A stretch of 64,000 bases of DNA from Prostheceraeus crozeri (GCA_907163375.1 CAJQUW010012972.1:682001-746000), one strand, 5' to 3'. Numbered from the stretch's first letter, positions 12,150 through 24,052 are shown. Numbers and translations are program-made. Notes: generated by a model not told the origin, from the sequence alone.

Positions 12150-13708
12150 CTAGACTGTCAAGCAATTGGTCTTACCATTTATTGGTTGTACGTATCCGAA
12201 CAGCTCTCCGGCATTCCTTGTCAGTCTTGGCAGATTGCGGTTTTGGGAGAATCTCTTGCAGGCGTAACGATGAACAAGTTGTTTGCTCAAGTCCCTCAAA
12301 AATGATTTCCTAGGCTGTGTATAGCCGTCACTTTTGAAAATCAAATATCCGTCAAACGTAGCAATGTCAATCATGTTGTAGAATACAACCATCGGCCAGC
12401 GGACAGTTTTTCGTCGTGAGGTAAACTCTTCCACATTTTAATCGAATTGATCGACGCCCTTCTTTTCATAATTGTAATCAAGTATCAAATCTGGCTTATT
12501 CTTTTGATCTGAGTTAGTATGATTCCCTGCATGGGAGGAGCTCAACAAGATTACGTTCTTGTTTGGCTTTGGGATGTACGATGCTAGCATGATTTTATTC
12601 GAGTGATCATACGCAAACATAGTTGACTCAACCGGCCGTTTCTTGTTCTTGAGTTCAACAGGAATTTCTCTGCGTTGACTTCTGATTGTGCCAAGTAAAG
12701 TTAAACGCTTCTCCAACAGTGCCAAAGCTAATCCATGGCTGGTGAAATAGTTGTCAGTTACTATTTCTCTGCCTGATTTGTAGAAAGGAATGCAAAGCTT
12801 CATTACGATATATTTCGCTAGGCCATGATGCACCACACCATCTTCCTTTCCTGTGTAAATTTTCCCATTCAAGGCATACCCACTGTCAGCCTCGCACAGC
12901 CAGAAAATTTTTATTCCATATTTTCTGAGTTTGGATGGCATGTACATCCGTCCTGGAGCTTTCCCTCTAAACCCAACGAGCTGCTCATCGACTGTCAAGA
13001 TGTCAGCAGGACAGTAGAATTTCCTCAAATTTTCCATCAATAAACTCCAAATCTCGCGCAATGCGGATAATCGATCGGTCCTATCACGAGACCGAAAATT
13101 ATCAAAGCGAGCACAACGTAATAAGAAGGTAAATCGCATTTGTGACATGACGGCCTTGTAGAAAGGTTTTGCTTCTTTGTCCCATGTCCAGCTGTATAAT
13201 TGTCTCTGTCGGAACCTGCATGAATGATGATGCCTAAGCAAGCATTTATCTCATCTATGGAGAACATAGACATCCAGCTATAGATTCGCCTTACATTGCG
13301 ACGGATATCATTGACCTTTCTATTTGTATAACGCTGAATAATGTGAAGAATATCGTCGGAGAAGAACAGTTTGAAAGCCTCCATTTCCGATTGTGGATGC
13401 GCCAAGCTCCGAGGCTGGAAACTGATGGTATTCCTGTCTCTTCTCCTGTTTAGATAGGGCTCAGATGAATAGCTAACGTCGCGACAATGAAAATCTACCA
13501 CATCTGAAACCTCGTCAGAGTCGTTATCACTTTCCGAAGCGTCTTGTACAATTTCTATGTCGCCATCGTCTGAAATTTCATCGCCAGACGAGTTTTCTAC
13601 TGCAGGATCGTCAACATCATCGCATTCCTCATCCTGTTCTTCAACAATATCTTCGAATAATAACTCGTCAGGTTGATCTAATATTCGTCGTAAGCCTCGT
13701 TCAGCCAT
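12150..13708 (-). pseudogene. piggyBac transposase (DDE_Tnp_1_7), broken
   Basis: The start at 13708-13706 opens an acidic N-terminus rich in D and E, usual for the family, followed by the core. A frameshift near 13205 moves the reading into the next frame after INACLGIIIHAG. The second part (13241-12438) carries DEQLVGFRGKAP (first catalytic aspartate), IVTDNYFTSHGLALALL (second) and GVDQFD (third). A TAA at 12440-12438 interrupts that frame, which otherwise continues in frame to 12150 with EEFTSRRKTVRWPM, the conserved block after the third aspartate. One frameshift and one stop are thus visible. A normal protein in this family has about 550-600 residues, and the pieces span about 520 codons. 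No C-terminal cysteine-rich finger is seen before the end. Confidence 0.88.
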
Positions 13709-14053
13709 AGAATTAGATTGTTTAATCGTATCACTTTGCTAGAAGTGCAAACTGATTCAAACAGATGGCACATGCAGGAACTTAATAAGTGGGCAAAAAG
13801 AAATTTTTAATACCTTACAGAGATAGGAAAAATAGTCGTGCGTTGCTTGCGGATTGCTCTGAATTCCTTCAAAATGCTCCGATCGCCACGGTTCTTTCAG
13901 ATTCGAAGAATTCAGATCATTGCGCAGAAGTTTTCTCGATAATGTTGGGCTCTCCGATCATTTCAAAAAAAGTTAGCAGGCGCATGAAAAAACGTTCACA
14001 AACTTCTCTGTAGAACTTGACATCGTCTGTGTTTCTTTGTTGTGTGATCCGGT

Positions 14054-15099
14054 CATAGAAGTAGATAATAGTACACTAGAATGGAAGTTTGATATCTTGC
14101 TTATGTACAATGATGGCACATGGAAAAATCTATGGTTTGTAGAACAGATTCGATCCAATACATTTCATCACAGTCAAACTATTTGTCACTTAAGTTGTGG
14201 AAGTGGTTGACAGAAAATTACAGGATCTTCAAGAAGAGAGTTTTAAGTGAGATGGTGGCATTGTTTCATGTGAAATAACCCACTATTCTATTGGTTAATA
14301 TACTGCTTCTATATGCAGCAGTCATCGACAACCGCTATCCATTTTTTCAATATTGGAATACGATTTAAAAATTGGCTCAGAGTCATGATTGTAAGTGGTC
14401 AGTGGACTGATTGTGAGAACAACTCACGAATTCGCAGATAAAAATTCTTAATTATTGGATAATTTCTCCTTGAAGCGGTAAAGAAACCTAGCGCTTTTCT
14501 GGAATAAACACACTGAAAGCTTCTTCACCTACAATCATCACCCAGATAAATGAAATGTCGCTGGAACTTTTCAATGAATCACTGAATGACACATGTGATG
14601 TGGTGTGATCATATATTTGGAAGCTGATATTTGAAAGCATGCGAAGATTTTGAAAATTGTTCAAACATAATGAGCAGGGAATATCTTTCAAGTAAAATGA
14701 ATACTCTGAGATTTCTTGACCTCTGATTTCAAGCTGGACCAATGCATGTTCTGTAAATCGACATTACAAGTTGCATATGTGTCTGATTATACTCTTGATA
14801 GATTATAAGAGCGATATTTCAAAATGATGAACGTACAGAACGTTTTAAAGGATTTCCTTCTTTATCATCCTGTCGCTGCAGTATTTTGTAAATTCATTAT
14901 TGCTTTTGTGTACATGATCTTTGGACAAGGGGCAAAAATCCAGACCACAAATTTGCTTGACAAATATGAATGCCAATCAGAAAACAAGAAAACCAGTTCG
15001 AAAATTTGCATTTTGCCCCAACTAAGTTCCCCCGGCGTGTGCCGTAATTTTCATACAATTTCCATTCTAGGACTTTCTATGGTATTCTTAATTTCTATG
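14054..15099. mobile_element. Non-autonomous DNA element with CATAGAA ends, copy B
   Basis: Inverted relative to copy A (3049-4104) and homologous along its full length. It starts CATAGAAGTAGATAATAG and ends in the complement of CATAGAAATTAAGAATACC. A perfect 8-bp target duplication, GATCCGGT, flanks it (14046-14053 and 15100-15107). It lies inside the piggyBac of 11388-15890, so it is younger than that insertion. The plus-strand open frame at 14824-15123 is only partly open in copy A, and the minus-strand frame at 14488-14742 is interrupted there, so coding is not supported. Confidence 0.85.
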
Positions 15100-15496
15100 G
15101 ATCCGGTTGATAACAGTCACTGAAACTTTGCAAAATTTGGCGTGTTTTATGTTGAACTGGCTGCTTATTGTTCGATTGCTATGGTATTTAGTCAGGAGAT
15201 TGTGCCATTTCATTTACGTTACATGTCCCAATGCTTCCCTTCTAGTCAAACAGAAGAAGAGACGACCTGTCTAATTCTGTGTGTTCAGCTGTAATGCGTC
15301 TAGGTCGCGCTGCCATCTCTAACAAAATAAACCTCGTAATTACTGTAGTAGACACGGAACAAGTGAATTCGCTTCGATATCATTCATCTGACTCATCATC
15401 GGGACGTTGAATTGACATTGACTTCTCATAAATGGACAACAATAAGTTCCCTCGCACGCATTTTAAGTTTGCTACATCTGTCAGCCACTGCATGAA

Positions 15497-15550
15497 CCAC
15501 AGAATTAGACAATCAGCGCCAGTTAGTTCGCGCACAATCTAATTCTGTGG
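15497..15550. repeat. Perfect 13-bp stem-loop inside piggyBac 5' region
   Basis: CCACAGAATTAGA (15497-15509) is the exact complement of 15538-15550 around a 28-base loop. A further copy of CTAATTCTGTG lies near 15270. It could be a transposase or host-factor site, but nothing shows function. Confidence 0.5.
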
Positions 15551-15890
15551 CGTGAGCAGCTTGCTACCGGTCACACGCGTTTGCTTCGCCCGACAGTGCC
15601 GCGACCCTAAGTTTAGTGTGTCCATTTATATGTACATAGACAATCCTTTCCAGTGATTTATGCATTCATTATCACTGTTGCAAATTGTAACGCATATAGG
15701 GATGAGGTAGTAAAAGAAGATACAAAATTGTACTATAATCATTTGACTATCACGTCTGCATCACATGATTGGAAATATACTTTCAAACCTCGTCATGGCG
15801 TTACGTAACGAAAAATAAAAACTCGTTTAGAAATAAGAATGTTAAGTTCTGTTGTTACGAAATGTAACGGCATATAAGGATAAGGGTTAA

Positions 15891-16465
15891 AAAGAACATT
15901 TCGAGATAGAATTACGTTTACGGTAAACTACGCTATGATAGTTTTATGGAAAAGGTATCATGTCTCATGAATCATTAAAGAATTAAGAGCGGAATGAGAA
16001 GAACCTATGTAAACTGCACGTGCAAGCTGGCAGCAGACAATAGAAAAATTACGAATCAGTAGAGATAGATAGAGAGCACCTATCTACTAATGCAACCAAA
16101 TGATCAGGCAAATGTAAAGTTGTAAGTCAAATACGTGTTCAAGGCAGGGTCTATTCCTTACTTGAACGAACATTTAGTTAAATTTTCGGTACAATAATTT
16201 ATAGGTGGCAAAGTCAGAATCAAGGCTCAATAATGATAGAAAATGGGCTACTACAATTTTGAAGAGCAATCTGCCTATACCGAAGATAGCAAAGAAAAGT
16301 CATAAAAGTTATAGCACGCAATCGGTGACTTTCTTCAAGGACTCCTATTCCGCATCTCTGGAGTCAAATACGGCCTTCGGATCGTTGAATGCTGTGCAGA
16401 AGTTCCAGTGAGATGGAGATATTGGACATCAATTATTCTATACGAAGAGGAGCAACATATCAATC
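15891..16465. other. Unassigned stretch with one small open frame
   Basis: A plus-strand open frame of 68 codons (16205-16411) follows a TTTATAG that could serve as a weak splice acceptor. It contains KS/K-rich sequence and no domain I know. It could be an exon or chance. Confidence 0.3.
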
Positions 16466-16575
16466 AAGGGTTTATCCTGTGGGGGTTGTGGGGATTCTGT
16501 GTGGATACCTACAGGTTTTTCTGTGGGTATGGGGTGGGGTGGGGATTCAAATATCAATCCCAGCGGCAACCCTGA
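16466..16575 (+). repeat. G-rich tract related to 9236-9330
   Basis: GGGGG, GGGG and GTGGGG runs are followed by CGGCAACCCTG. The tract is flanked by ATTATTT, as near the 9.2-kb copy. An apparent 143-codon frame across it (16389-16820) is a low-complexity artefact. Confidence 0.55.
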
Positions 16576-16944
16576 TTATTTCCCCTGTCTCATGTCATCA
16601 TTTAGCGTATTATTTAACCACCAAGACACATGCTCTTAAAATCAACCCTTCATTTACTGTCATGGTTGGGCGCGAATTCAATCAAACGAAAAAAGTCGTG
16701 CAACTATTTTTCGCTCGATTAATCGACATCTTCGATTTTCTGAACAGACAACAGCACATTCGGCCTATTATGAATTATCATAGGCATCTATACAAAGATC
16801 TACATTCGACCGGAGTCTAGTACTGTGCTCATTTAATAAGGGCTAAGATCATGCAATCTTAAAAGACATACGTTCATACGTTATCGAAAACTTAGAAAAT
16901 ATACATATAGAAATGAATACAAAAAAGCCACAGAAAGCTAAAAG

Positions 16945-17430
16945 TCAAGGCACAAAGCAATAACACAATCTTTCTGGGTGCACAGTTTGAACTTTTTTTC
17001 TCTTGATGAGCACAGCCTCCAATATCTGAAGTTCTCTATAGGCTCTCACTCGTTTGACAACTTTGAACGATTGTCTGGGATCAGTATGCGAAGCGGAGCA
17101 GGAAACTAAATGTCTCGTAATTTCTGACACACCAACCCTCTTCTTGCCGTCGACATACCACTTTGGGACATGCCCTTTGATTTTGTCTGCTAATCGACTT
17201 CTTGTTTTGCCGATGCAACTGTCTGCACAATCACAAGAAAATTTATAGATTACGTTTGATGCGATTGATGGGAGAATAGGATCTATAGGTAATTTCTTCA
17301 AGGCGGAACTGTGCACTGTGGTCTACACAACCATTACTTGGGCAACGGGAAAGGCATTTTCAACCGCAACTTTGAGTTTCCTGTTGTGTAGATTTGAGGA
17401 CTTACCAAGATAAAGAATCTTCATTTACAC
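16945..17430 (-). pseudogene. Penelope-like element 3' fragment with GIY-YIG endonuclease
   Basis: The minus strand reads VIYKFSCDCADSCIGKTRSRL followed by HVPKW and, further on, ITRHL. This is the GIY-YIG nuclease arrangement of Penelope-like elements: a Y in the first strand, the IGKT box, an R in the helix, and two cysteines before IGKT. The segment upstream on the same strand (17430-17317) reads YLGKSSNLHNRKLKVAVENAF, resembling the linker between reverse transcriptase and endonuclease in these elements. A stop lies between the two. The reverse transcriptase itself is gone or unrecognisable in 17431-17900, so this is a dead 3' remnant unrelated in sequence to the Penelope copy at 43 kb. 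Confidence 0.72.
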
Positions 17431-18040
17431 TTTCTTTTTCTGTGGTCCTCTCATGTTGTTTGTTCGTTAAATATTTTTCTGGAACAGTGAGCGAGCTTTG
17501 CAGAATTGATCGTTTTTATCATCAAATTGTCATTGAAATGAAAATGACGTAGATGGGATTCGAGACGATCCCGACACATGAATTGAGATGCATACTCTGA
17601 AGATACGTCATGTCTTTGCACCAGTGCAGACGTTTAGGTGGTAGACGAAAGTAACCTGAGCTCAGTATCAATGTCATTGAAGTTTTCATTTTATGGAATG
17701 TAACATTCAAGAAGAAATCTTTTGGCAGGCATGCAAATTTGATTCATTGACTATTGTTTGAAAGAAATTGTCATCAAGAAAAGAGTGCTTCAATTTAATC
17801 ATTTTCACAAGCGCATGCGATCTTTTTTGAAGTGTACCTCAGATCGGTGAAGTTGATACAGCCTTGTATTTTCTACAAACCAAACTTAATTTTCGGCTTG
17901 TTTTTGCTTTGAGACTTAATACCTAAATTCATGCGTTATAAAAGCAAATTAACATCTTATTTTACCAGCATCAAGGCATGCAATCAATAAAAGAAACAAA
18001 CATTTACTAAACAAATAAATGTTCACACCAAAGTGTTTAC
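17431..18040. other. Unassigned; possibly decayed Penelope sequence
   Basis: A broken minus-strand reading (about 17620-17480) has short matches to the spacer upstream of the Penelope endonuclease, but nothing decisive. The rest is AT-rich and featureless. Confidence 0.3.
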
Positions 18041-18049
18041 TTTGGTTCA

Positions 18050-18530
18050 CACAAGACACTGCTCAATAACTTCTCCACACTCGATCACACTTCCAACCTC
18101 GGACCCAGACTCAGAACAGATAGTCTCAATTCATCAAAGACAATGTTCTCAATCACAGTTGTGATCCTCTCCTGAAACACTTGGAAGCTTCTAGGTATGA
18201 AAAAGTGGCATACACTGTCTCTCACAGTACTTCAGACTTTCCTCATCATCATCTGTGAGTGTCTGGTTAGTTCGAAGTCCGCATGGGTATAGTCTGTGTT
18301 TCCAGTTCATGCCTGGACTATCTTCTCTTTCATCTTCTAAACTGGGCCCCGATCGCGGCTTATCTGCTACTGAATCGCTGAATCAAGTGTGAGATGGGGA
18401 AATACTGAGAGGGTCCCGATGACACCCATGAGCTATCTTGCAGGCGAGCAGTGCTGCTGCTGATGAATTGCCGTTGGAAAAGTACAGCTCAACAAATTCA
18501 TGAGTGTGTCAAGACCCATACCTAGTGAAG
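18050..18530 (-). pseudogene. Internally deleted mariner/Tc1-type transposase relic
   Basis: The minus strand begins with a helix-turn-helix reading, HEFVELYFSNGNSSAAALLA (about 18505-18450), then SVADKPRSGPSLEDERED (about 18370-18320), which is the linker after the first DNA-binding domain in DUF4817/DDE_3 transposases. After a frame change comes FQERITTVIENI...RLSVLSLGPRLEV (about 18190-18090), which resembles the very C-terminus of such proteins. The central DDE domain that should separate them is absent, so the copy looks internally deleted. I infer this from motif order; the short blocks limit confidence. Confidence 0.5.
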
Positions 18531-18676
18531 AAAAATGCTGAATGGTCAGGATATAATGTGCTAGTATGTAATTTTGTATAAAACTATTTGACATGTATTT
18601 TATACTTGATGGTAAATTATTTATTTATCTATATACTTTTGTTCCATTGTGAAGAGTCCCACCCATTGAACTTTTA

Positions 18677-18835
18677 TCATGTCGTGATCACTCTGAACAT
18701 TTTTGAATAATAATTTGTAGGTCTCACGTATTTTGTTTATGGTAAATGAATATGATGTATATCATGATGACTCTGTAAATTTGTAAATATATAGGTTTCA
18801 TGTATTTTGTATATATGATGATAAACTTATCAGCA
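18677..18835. repeat. Imperfect tandem repeat, about 80-bp unit, two copies
   Basis: The order ATCATG...GACTCTG...GTATTTTGT...GATGAT repeats at 18677-18755 and 18761-18835. A more diverged third unit may lie at about 18580-18660. It sits just beyond the truncated end of the transposase relic at 18841. Confidence 0.55.
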
Positions 18836-18840
18836 TCCTA

Positions 18841-19655
18841 TCAGCGACCTATCCAATTTGTAAAAGTTTCGTCTAGAAAAGTGCGAACAATATTCGCGAA
18901 ATGTGGTGGTGCACCATCCTGCATAAAAATAATCTGACTAAGGTCTTCATTCTGCAGCTGAGGTAGTAGAAATTCACGTAACATCGTAAGGTACGTCTCA
19001 CCGGTAACCGTATCTTCAAAGAAATAGGGTCCCAGTACACCGGAACTTCGAATAGCTGCCCAAACACAGACTCCAGGAGATTGAACTTTTTTACTTTCCA
19101 TCAGAAGATGAGGATTACCTTCAGCATAATAAACGGAGTTGTGCCGATTAACTTGCCCGTTTAAATGAAATGTTGCTTCATCAGACCATAGGATTCGGTC
19201 TTCCACACTTGCGTCTTCTTCTGTAACATTCACATACCACTCGCAGAATTGTGATCTGCGATCGAAGTCATCTTCATTGAGCATGTGAACCAATCGCGGT
19301 CTCCACAGCCTCAGCCTTAGATCTTTCATAATTCTTTGTAATGATGTTCGGGAAATCTGCATTTGACGGCTGGCTTGAACTTGAGATGTTCTTGGGTTTG
19401 TATGGTAAAATTGGGCCACTGTTTCTCTAGTCTGCGGACTTCTAACTGACACAGGTCGACCGCTTTTCTTAGCATCATGAACACTGCTTGTTTCTCGAAA
19501 TTTCTTCTTTAATGCATGAATAGTCTGTCTTGATGGCGGTAGCTTACCGGGAAATCTTTCACCGAATGCTGTCTGTACAGATGGAGCATCTCCTTGAAAA
19601 CTCTTTTCAAAATGAAAATTCTTTCCTCAATGGAATTGCGATATGCCATTAGGGT
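18841..19655 (-). pseudogene. mariner/IS630-type (DDE_3) transposase, truncated
   Basis: From the right, the reading FGERFPGKLPPSRQTIHALKK...KKSGRPVSVRSPQTRE is the helix-turn-helix and linker of DUF4817-type transposases. The catalytic core follows, with WSDEATFHLNG (first aspartate), VWAAIRSSGVLGPYFFE and IFMQDGAPPHFA (second aspartate), ending at NWIGR. In relatives the next segment is a proline-rich PPRSPDLTPLDF block with the third acidic residue; here the frame ends at 18841 and that segment is missing. The likely ATG at 19650-19648 is in another frame from the main body, so there is also a frameshift near the N-terminus. The protein cannot be active. Confidence 0.82.
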
Positions 19656-19688
19656 AGTCAACACTCAACTGAGATTAAATGATGCACA

Positions 19689-19813
19689 GTCAAGTTTGCA
19701 TGTGGATAGCGAACCAAGTGAACGAAGTTCTCTAATATTTATTTATTGAAGTCAGCTGTACTCTGGACAGTCAAGTTCGCAGGTGGATAGCGAACCGAGT
19801 GAACAAAGTTCTG
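19689..19813 (+). repeat. Direct repeat pair beside the mariner relic
   Basis: Two copies of about 45 bp (19689-19733 and 19769-19813) share CAGTCAAGTT, GTGGATAGCGAACC and AGTGAAC-AAGTTCT with few differences. They lie upstream of the transposase start and could be subterminal repeats of that transposon; no matching end was found on its left. Confidence 0.6.
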
Positions 19814-19815
19814 TA

Positions 19816-19970
19816 TGTTGTGAACGAACTATGTGAATGTTAATTTTTCGTGACTTCTTTAAATGAGCTAACAATTATACGTTGGCTATTTTGTAGTGTG
19901 TTAAAGAAAAACTTTCAGAAATAAATTGTATGAGCCAGCACACGTTACCTTTTAATTCACACATGTAACA
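19816..19970 (+). repeat. 5' LTR of the 19.8-kb Ty3/Gypsy element
   Basis: Identical to the 3' LTR except for one base seen by eye. It contains AATAAA in the 3' half (AGAAATAAATTG), a likely polyadenylation signal. The TG...CA ends are intact. Confidence 0.92.
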
Positions 19971-20047
19971 CTGGCGACGAACATTGAGTTACGGCTAAAA
20001 ATATTGTTTGCATATGTGCACATAAATTCCACGTTTTACTAACATAT

Positions 20048-23000
20048 TTGTTTGATATGGCACATAGAATAGGTGATATTGGACCTTATGATAAAAAAGA
20101 AAATCTTAGTGATCACTTGGAACGTTTTGAGTTTTATGTTGAGGCAAATGATATCGAGGAGTCGAAAGCAAAAGCTGTTTTCTTAAGTGTGGTAGGCGAA
20201 AGCACGTTCCGCTTGATCAAAGACTTATTGAGACCTGCAAAGATAGCCGGCAAAAGTTTGTCTGAAATAGGCAAGGCCCTCAAGGATCATTACGAGCCAC
20301 AATCTTCTATAATAGTCCACCGTTATAAGTTTGACAAAACGATGCGTGGGGAACATGAAACTGTAGGTGACTATATCAATACTTTGCGGCACATGGCCGA
20401 AAAGTGTAAGTTCGGTGCGTCGTTAGAAGAGCGTCTGCGCGACAAACTCGTTAGGGGTTTGAATGATAATAAAATGATCAACCGTTTGTTATCCGAGGGT
20501 GATTCTCTGACTTTCCAAAAAGCATGTGACATTTGTTTGCAAATAGAACAGAACAGAGAGGACACTAAAAAATTAGTGGCGGTTGAAAATGAAGTCAATT
20601 ATGTTTCCAAAACCAAACATAGGTTTAGGCCTACCAATGCAGAGGTTAGCAAGGAGGATAAATTATGTTATCGTTGTGAAGGTACAAATCACCTCCCAGA
20701 CAATTGTTTTTACAGAAATAAGAACTGCAATTTTTGCAAAAAACGAGGCCACAAGGAATCTGCGTGTATGACAAAGAAGCGTGCAGGTGACTCATCAAGG
20801 GTCAAACATGTCAATATTTCCTCCGACGATGACGACTGTTTAGAGTACCATATTATGAGCATTAGCTGCAAGCGGACGAACAACGCAGCCATAGTTGTGT
20901 CAGTTGAACTGAACAAAAAGGCCACACAGATGGAGGTGGACACCGGTGCGGCAGTGAGTTTGTTAACAAAATCAACATGGGACACAATTAAGGATAGGTC
21001 AACCGAGATTTCCAAATGTAGCATGAAATTGCGTGACTACAATGGCAACCCTATCCCACTTCTAGGACAGGCTAGGATCCCAGTTCGGTTGAATGACCAA
21101 CAAGCATGCTTACCAGTTTTGATCACTACACAAGGTCGCAATAATTTGCTGGGGAGGGACTGGTTGCAGGTCCTTCGGATAGATTGGAAAAGTGTTTTTC
21201 ATTTGACTGTGGCTACTCCCACTGAGAAAGGTCCAGTCTGGTGCGAAGAGTTTCCCGAGATCTTTAATGAAAAGTTAGGAAAGTACAAAGGCCAAAAAGC
21301 GCACATCCACAAGTTACCTGACTGCAAACCCGTGTTCATCCGAGAGCGTACATTGCCATTAGCTATGAAAGAGCCAGTTAAGACTGAACTCGACAAGATG
21401 GTTGAAGAGGGGATCATCACTCCCATTGAGAACAGTGAATGGGCTACTCCAATCGTTGCGATTAGGAAGAAGGACAACTCAATTCGAATTTGTGGAGATT
21501 TTAGACACACTGTTAATAGGAACAGCGCATGTAATGTTTATCCGATGCCCAAGCTCGAAGAAATGCTGGCAAAATTAGCCGCAGCCACCACTTTCTCCAA
21601 GATAGATCTGGCGAAGGCCTATTTGCAACTTCCATTAGATGAGGAGTCCAGTCGGATGTGTACTCTTAACACGCCTTTCGGCTTGTTCCAAATGAATAGG
21701 CTTCCGTATGGTGTAAGCTCCAGTCCCGCGATTTTCCAACGCACGATAGAGAATGTACTGAAGGGAATCGAAAATGTCGTCGTCTACATCGATGACATGA
21801 TCTGTTTCGGTAAGACTAAAGACGAACATGATGCAATTGTTAGAAAGGTTCTCCAAAGATTCTTAGATGTCGGACTAGTTGTGAAATCTGCGAAGTGTGA
21901 GTGGAACAGATCGACTATAACTTTTGTGGGACATATAATCGATGCTGAAGGGATAAGAGCAATGCCAGCTAAAAGTCAAAGCGATTCAGGACATGAGAGC
22001 GCCCACAAACGTTTCCGAGCTGAGAACTTTCTTGGGCATTATAGGATACTACCGAAGGTTCATGAGAGATCCCGCAACCATTTTGCATCCGCTGTACCAG
22101 CTTTTAAAAAAGGGAGCTGTTTGGGAATGGAAAGAGACCCAAGTGAACGCTTTTCGTGAAATCAAGCACTTACTGTCGTCCGACAAAGTCCTTAGTCCTT
22201 TTGATCCGGAAAAACCCCTTTTTTCTTACGACAGATACTAGCCCAGTCGGCATAAGTGCTATTCTTTCTCATCGTTTTGAATCAACTGAACGTCCAATAG
22301 GTTATGCTTCACGCTCTTTGAATAGCTCCGAAATGAACTACTCACAGACTGAAAAGGAGGCACTCGCTTTTCGGCCTTCTGAAGTTTCAGCAATTTCTTT
22401 ATGGCCACCGCTTCACCATTGAAACCGACCATAGACCACTGATAGGATTGTTCAGTAAGGGTTGTGCCACTTCAAAGATAGCGGCTGGTAGAATTACACG
22501 TTGGGGTGTTTATTTAAACCAGTTTGATTACGAGATGATTTACAAACCGGGATCCGAGATACGCCAAGCTGATACTTTGAGTAGATTCCCTGTTTCCAAG
22601 GCCCCCAAAACCAGTCCGTTACCAAGCGAGACGATCCATTTGATTGAGATGCTTGAACCAACTCCGGTCGATTTCCACATGATAAAAGAAGCCAGTAGCA
22701 AGGATTCCACATTGAGAACTCCCATGCATTATACACGGACGTATTGGCCTGATGAGGGTATTTCGGAAGACTTGAAGCCGTTCCATAGCAAGAGGCTCGA
22801 GTTGTCAATCCAGGAAGGTTGCATCCTTTGGGGCCAGCGAGTTAATATCCCACAGGTTTTAAGAAGTAAGATCCTGAAGTTACTTCATGACGGTCACGTT
22901 GGTATAGCTAAGATGAAAGCATTGAGTAGGAGTTTCGTTTACTGGCATGGTATCGACAAAGACATAGAAGGATTGGCTAAATCTTGCCAAAGATGTCAGT

Positions 23001-24052
23001 TGAACAGCAACGCGCCGGATTTAGAGAAAGGACATGTCTGGCTTCAAGCTTCCAAGCCGCTCGAACGATTGCACGTGGATTTTGCGGAACATTTCTTAGG
23101 AACACACTTCTTGATTATTATCGATGCTCATTCCAAGTGGATAGAAGTGGTAGAGCAGAGGAACCTGACAACTGATGAGACGGTATGCAACTTGAAAAAG
23201 TTCTTTGCAACTTATGGTATTCCTCGCCAAATTCACTCTGATAGTGGTAGTGCTTTCACTTCATCAGATTTCGATCATTTTGCAAAAATGTGCGGGGTGA
23301 AGCACACGACCAGTCCAGCTTACAGTCCTAGGACGAACGGTCTCGCTGAAAGAGCTGTGCAGATTTTCAAGAACAAGATGAAAAAGCTAGACGGTAGTGT
23401 TGAGCAAAGATTGACACAGTTTCTGTTTCGCTATCGAACAACAGTCCAAGAGACCACAGGATGCACACCAGCGTTGTTGATGTTCGGGAGAGAGATGAGG
23501 ACGAAATTAGACTTAGTGTTGCCAGAGCCACATCGAGCCCGCTCTTATTTTCCAGACCTAGTGTCACGCTCAGTGAAGTACGAAGTAGGTGATCAGGTTT
23601 TAGTCAGGAATTTCATCCTAGGGGCGAGGAGCAAATGGCGTAAAGGAACAGTGACCGCCAAAATCGGTCGTTTCAAGTACGAGATCCAGCTGGCTAGTGG
23701 CAGTGTTGTCACGAGACACTGGCAAGCTATCAAGAAGTTCGAGAGTACCGAGGAAGACGAACAAACGTTAACGAAGGAGAACGTCGATCGACTCTGGCGT
23801 ACCGTGGAGGATTCCCCACGACCTATGGGAGAAAGAGAGACTGATTCTGATCGCCGGCTTCGTGACACGGCTAACAATGGAGAAGATTTGATCGATTTGG
23901 AGGCTACGAACGACGGCGGACCGGATCGAGAGAACGGAGATGGAGAACGGACGAGTTCACGTGAAGTGCCACCGGAGGACGGTCACCTTCCGGCACCTAC
24001 AAGGAAGAATCCGGAAAGACATTGTGGAAAACCCCATCGCTTCCGCGACTAG
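20048..24052 (+). pseudogene. Gag-pol coding region of the 19.8-kb element
   Basis: The first ATG in frame is near 20048. Gag runs about 200 codons and ends in two zinc knuckles (CYRCEGTNHLPDNC and CNFCKKRGHKESAC, about 20665-20765). Protease carries VDTGAA (about 20937). Reverse transcriptase carries FSKIDLAKAYLQL and the YIDDM box (about 21785). RNase H follows to about 22480. Integrase has the HHCC finger (H-x-H...CQRC, about 22885-23000), a first acidic block LHVDFAEHF, then HSDSGSAF, then NGLAERA. A basic and acidic tail ends at 24052, just before the polypurine tract. Gag and pol seem to be one continuous frame by design. The copy is broken in a few places. Confidence 0.9.

Larger units (their letters stand above)
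11388..15890 (-). mobile_element. piggyBac-type DNA transposon, decayed, with another element inserted
   Basis: TTAA occurs at both ends (11388-11391 and 15887-15890). The inner ends match: left CTCTTATCCTTATA and, in reverse complement, right CCCTTATCCTTATA (13 of 14). Subterminal repeats of the form TCATCC(T/C)TATATGCGTTA(A/C)A lie near both ends (about 11424-11452, 15679-15710 and 15855-15880). Inside lies a minus-strand transposase relic (12150-13708). A 1046-bp element (14054-15099) has inserted in the 5' part, which stretches the total to 4.5 kb. TTAA duplication plus C-rich short terminal repeats is the piggyBac signature. Confidence 0.85.

Noticed and set aside
16389-16820. 143-codon plus-strand frame
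   Set aside because: It runs through a G-rich repeat (V/G/W-rich translation) and has no domain; low-complexity artefact.
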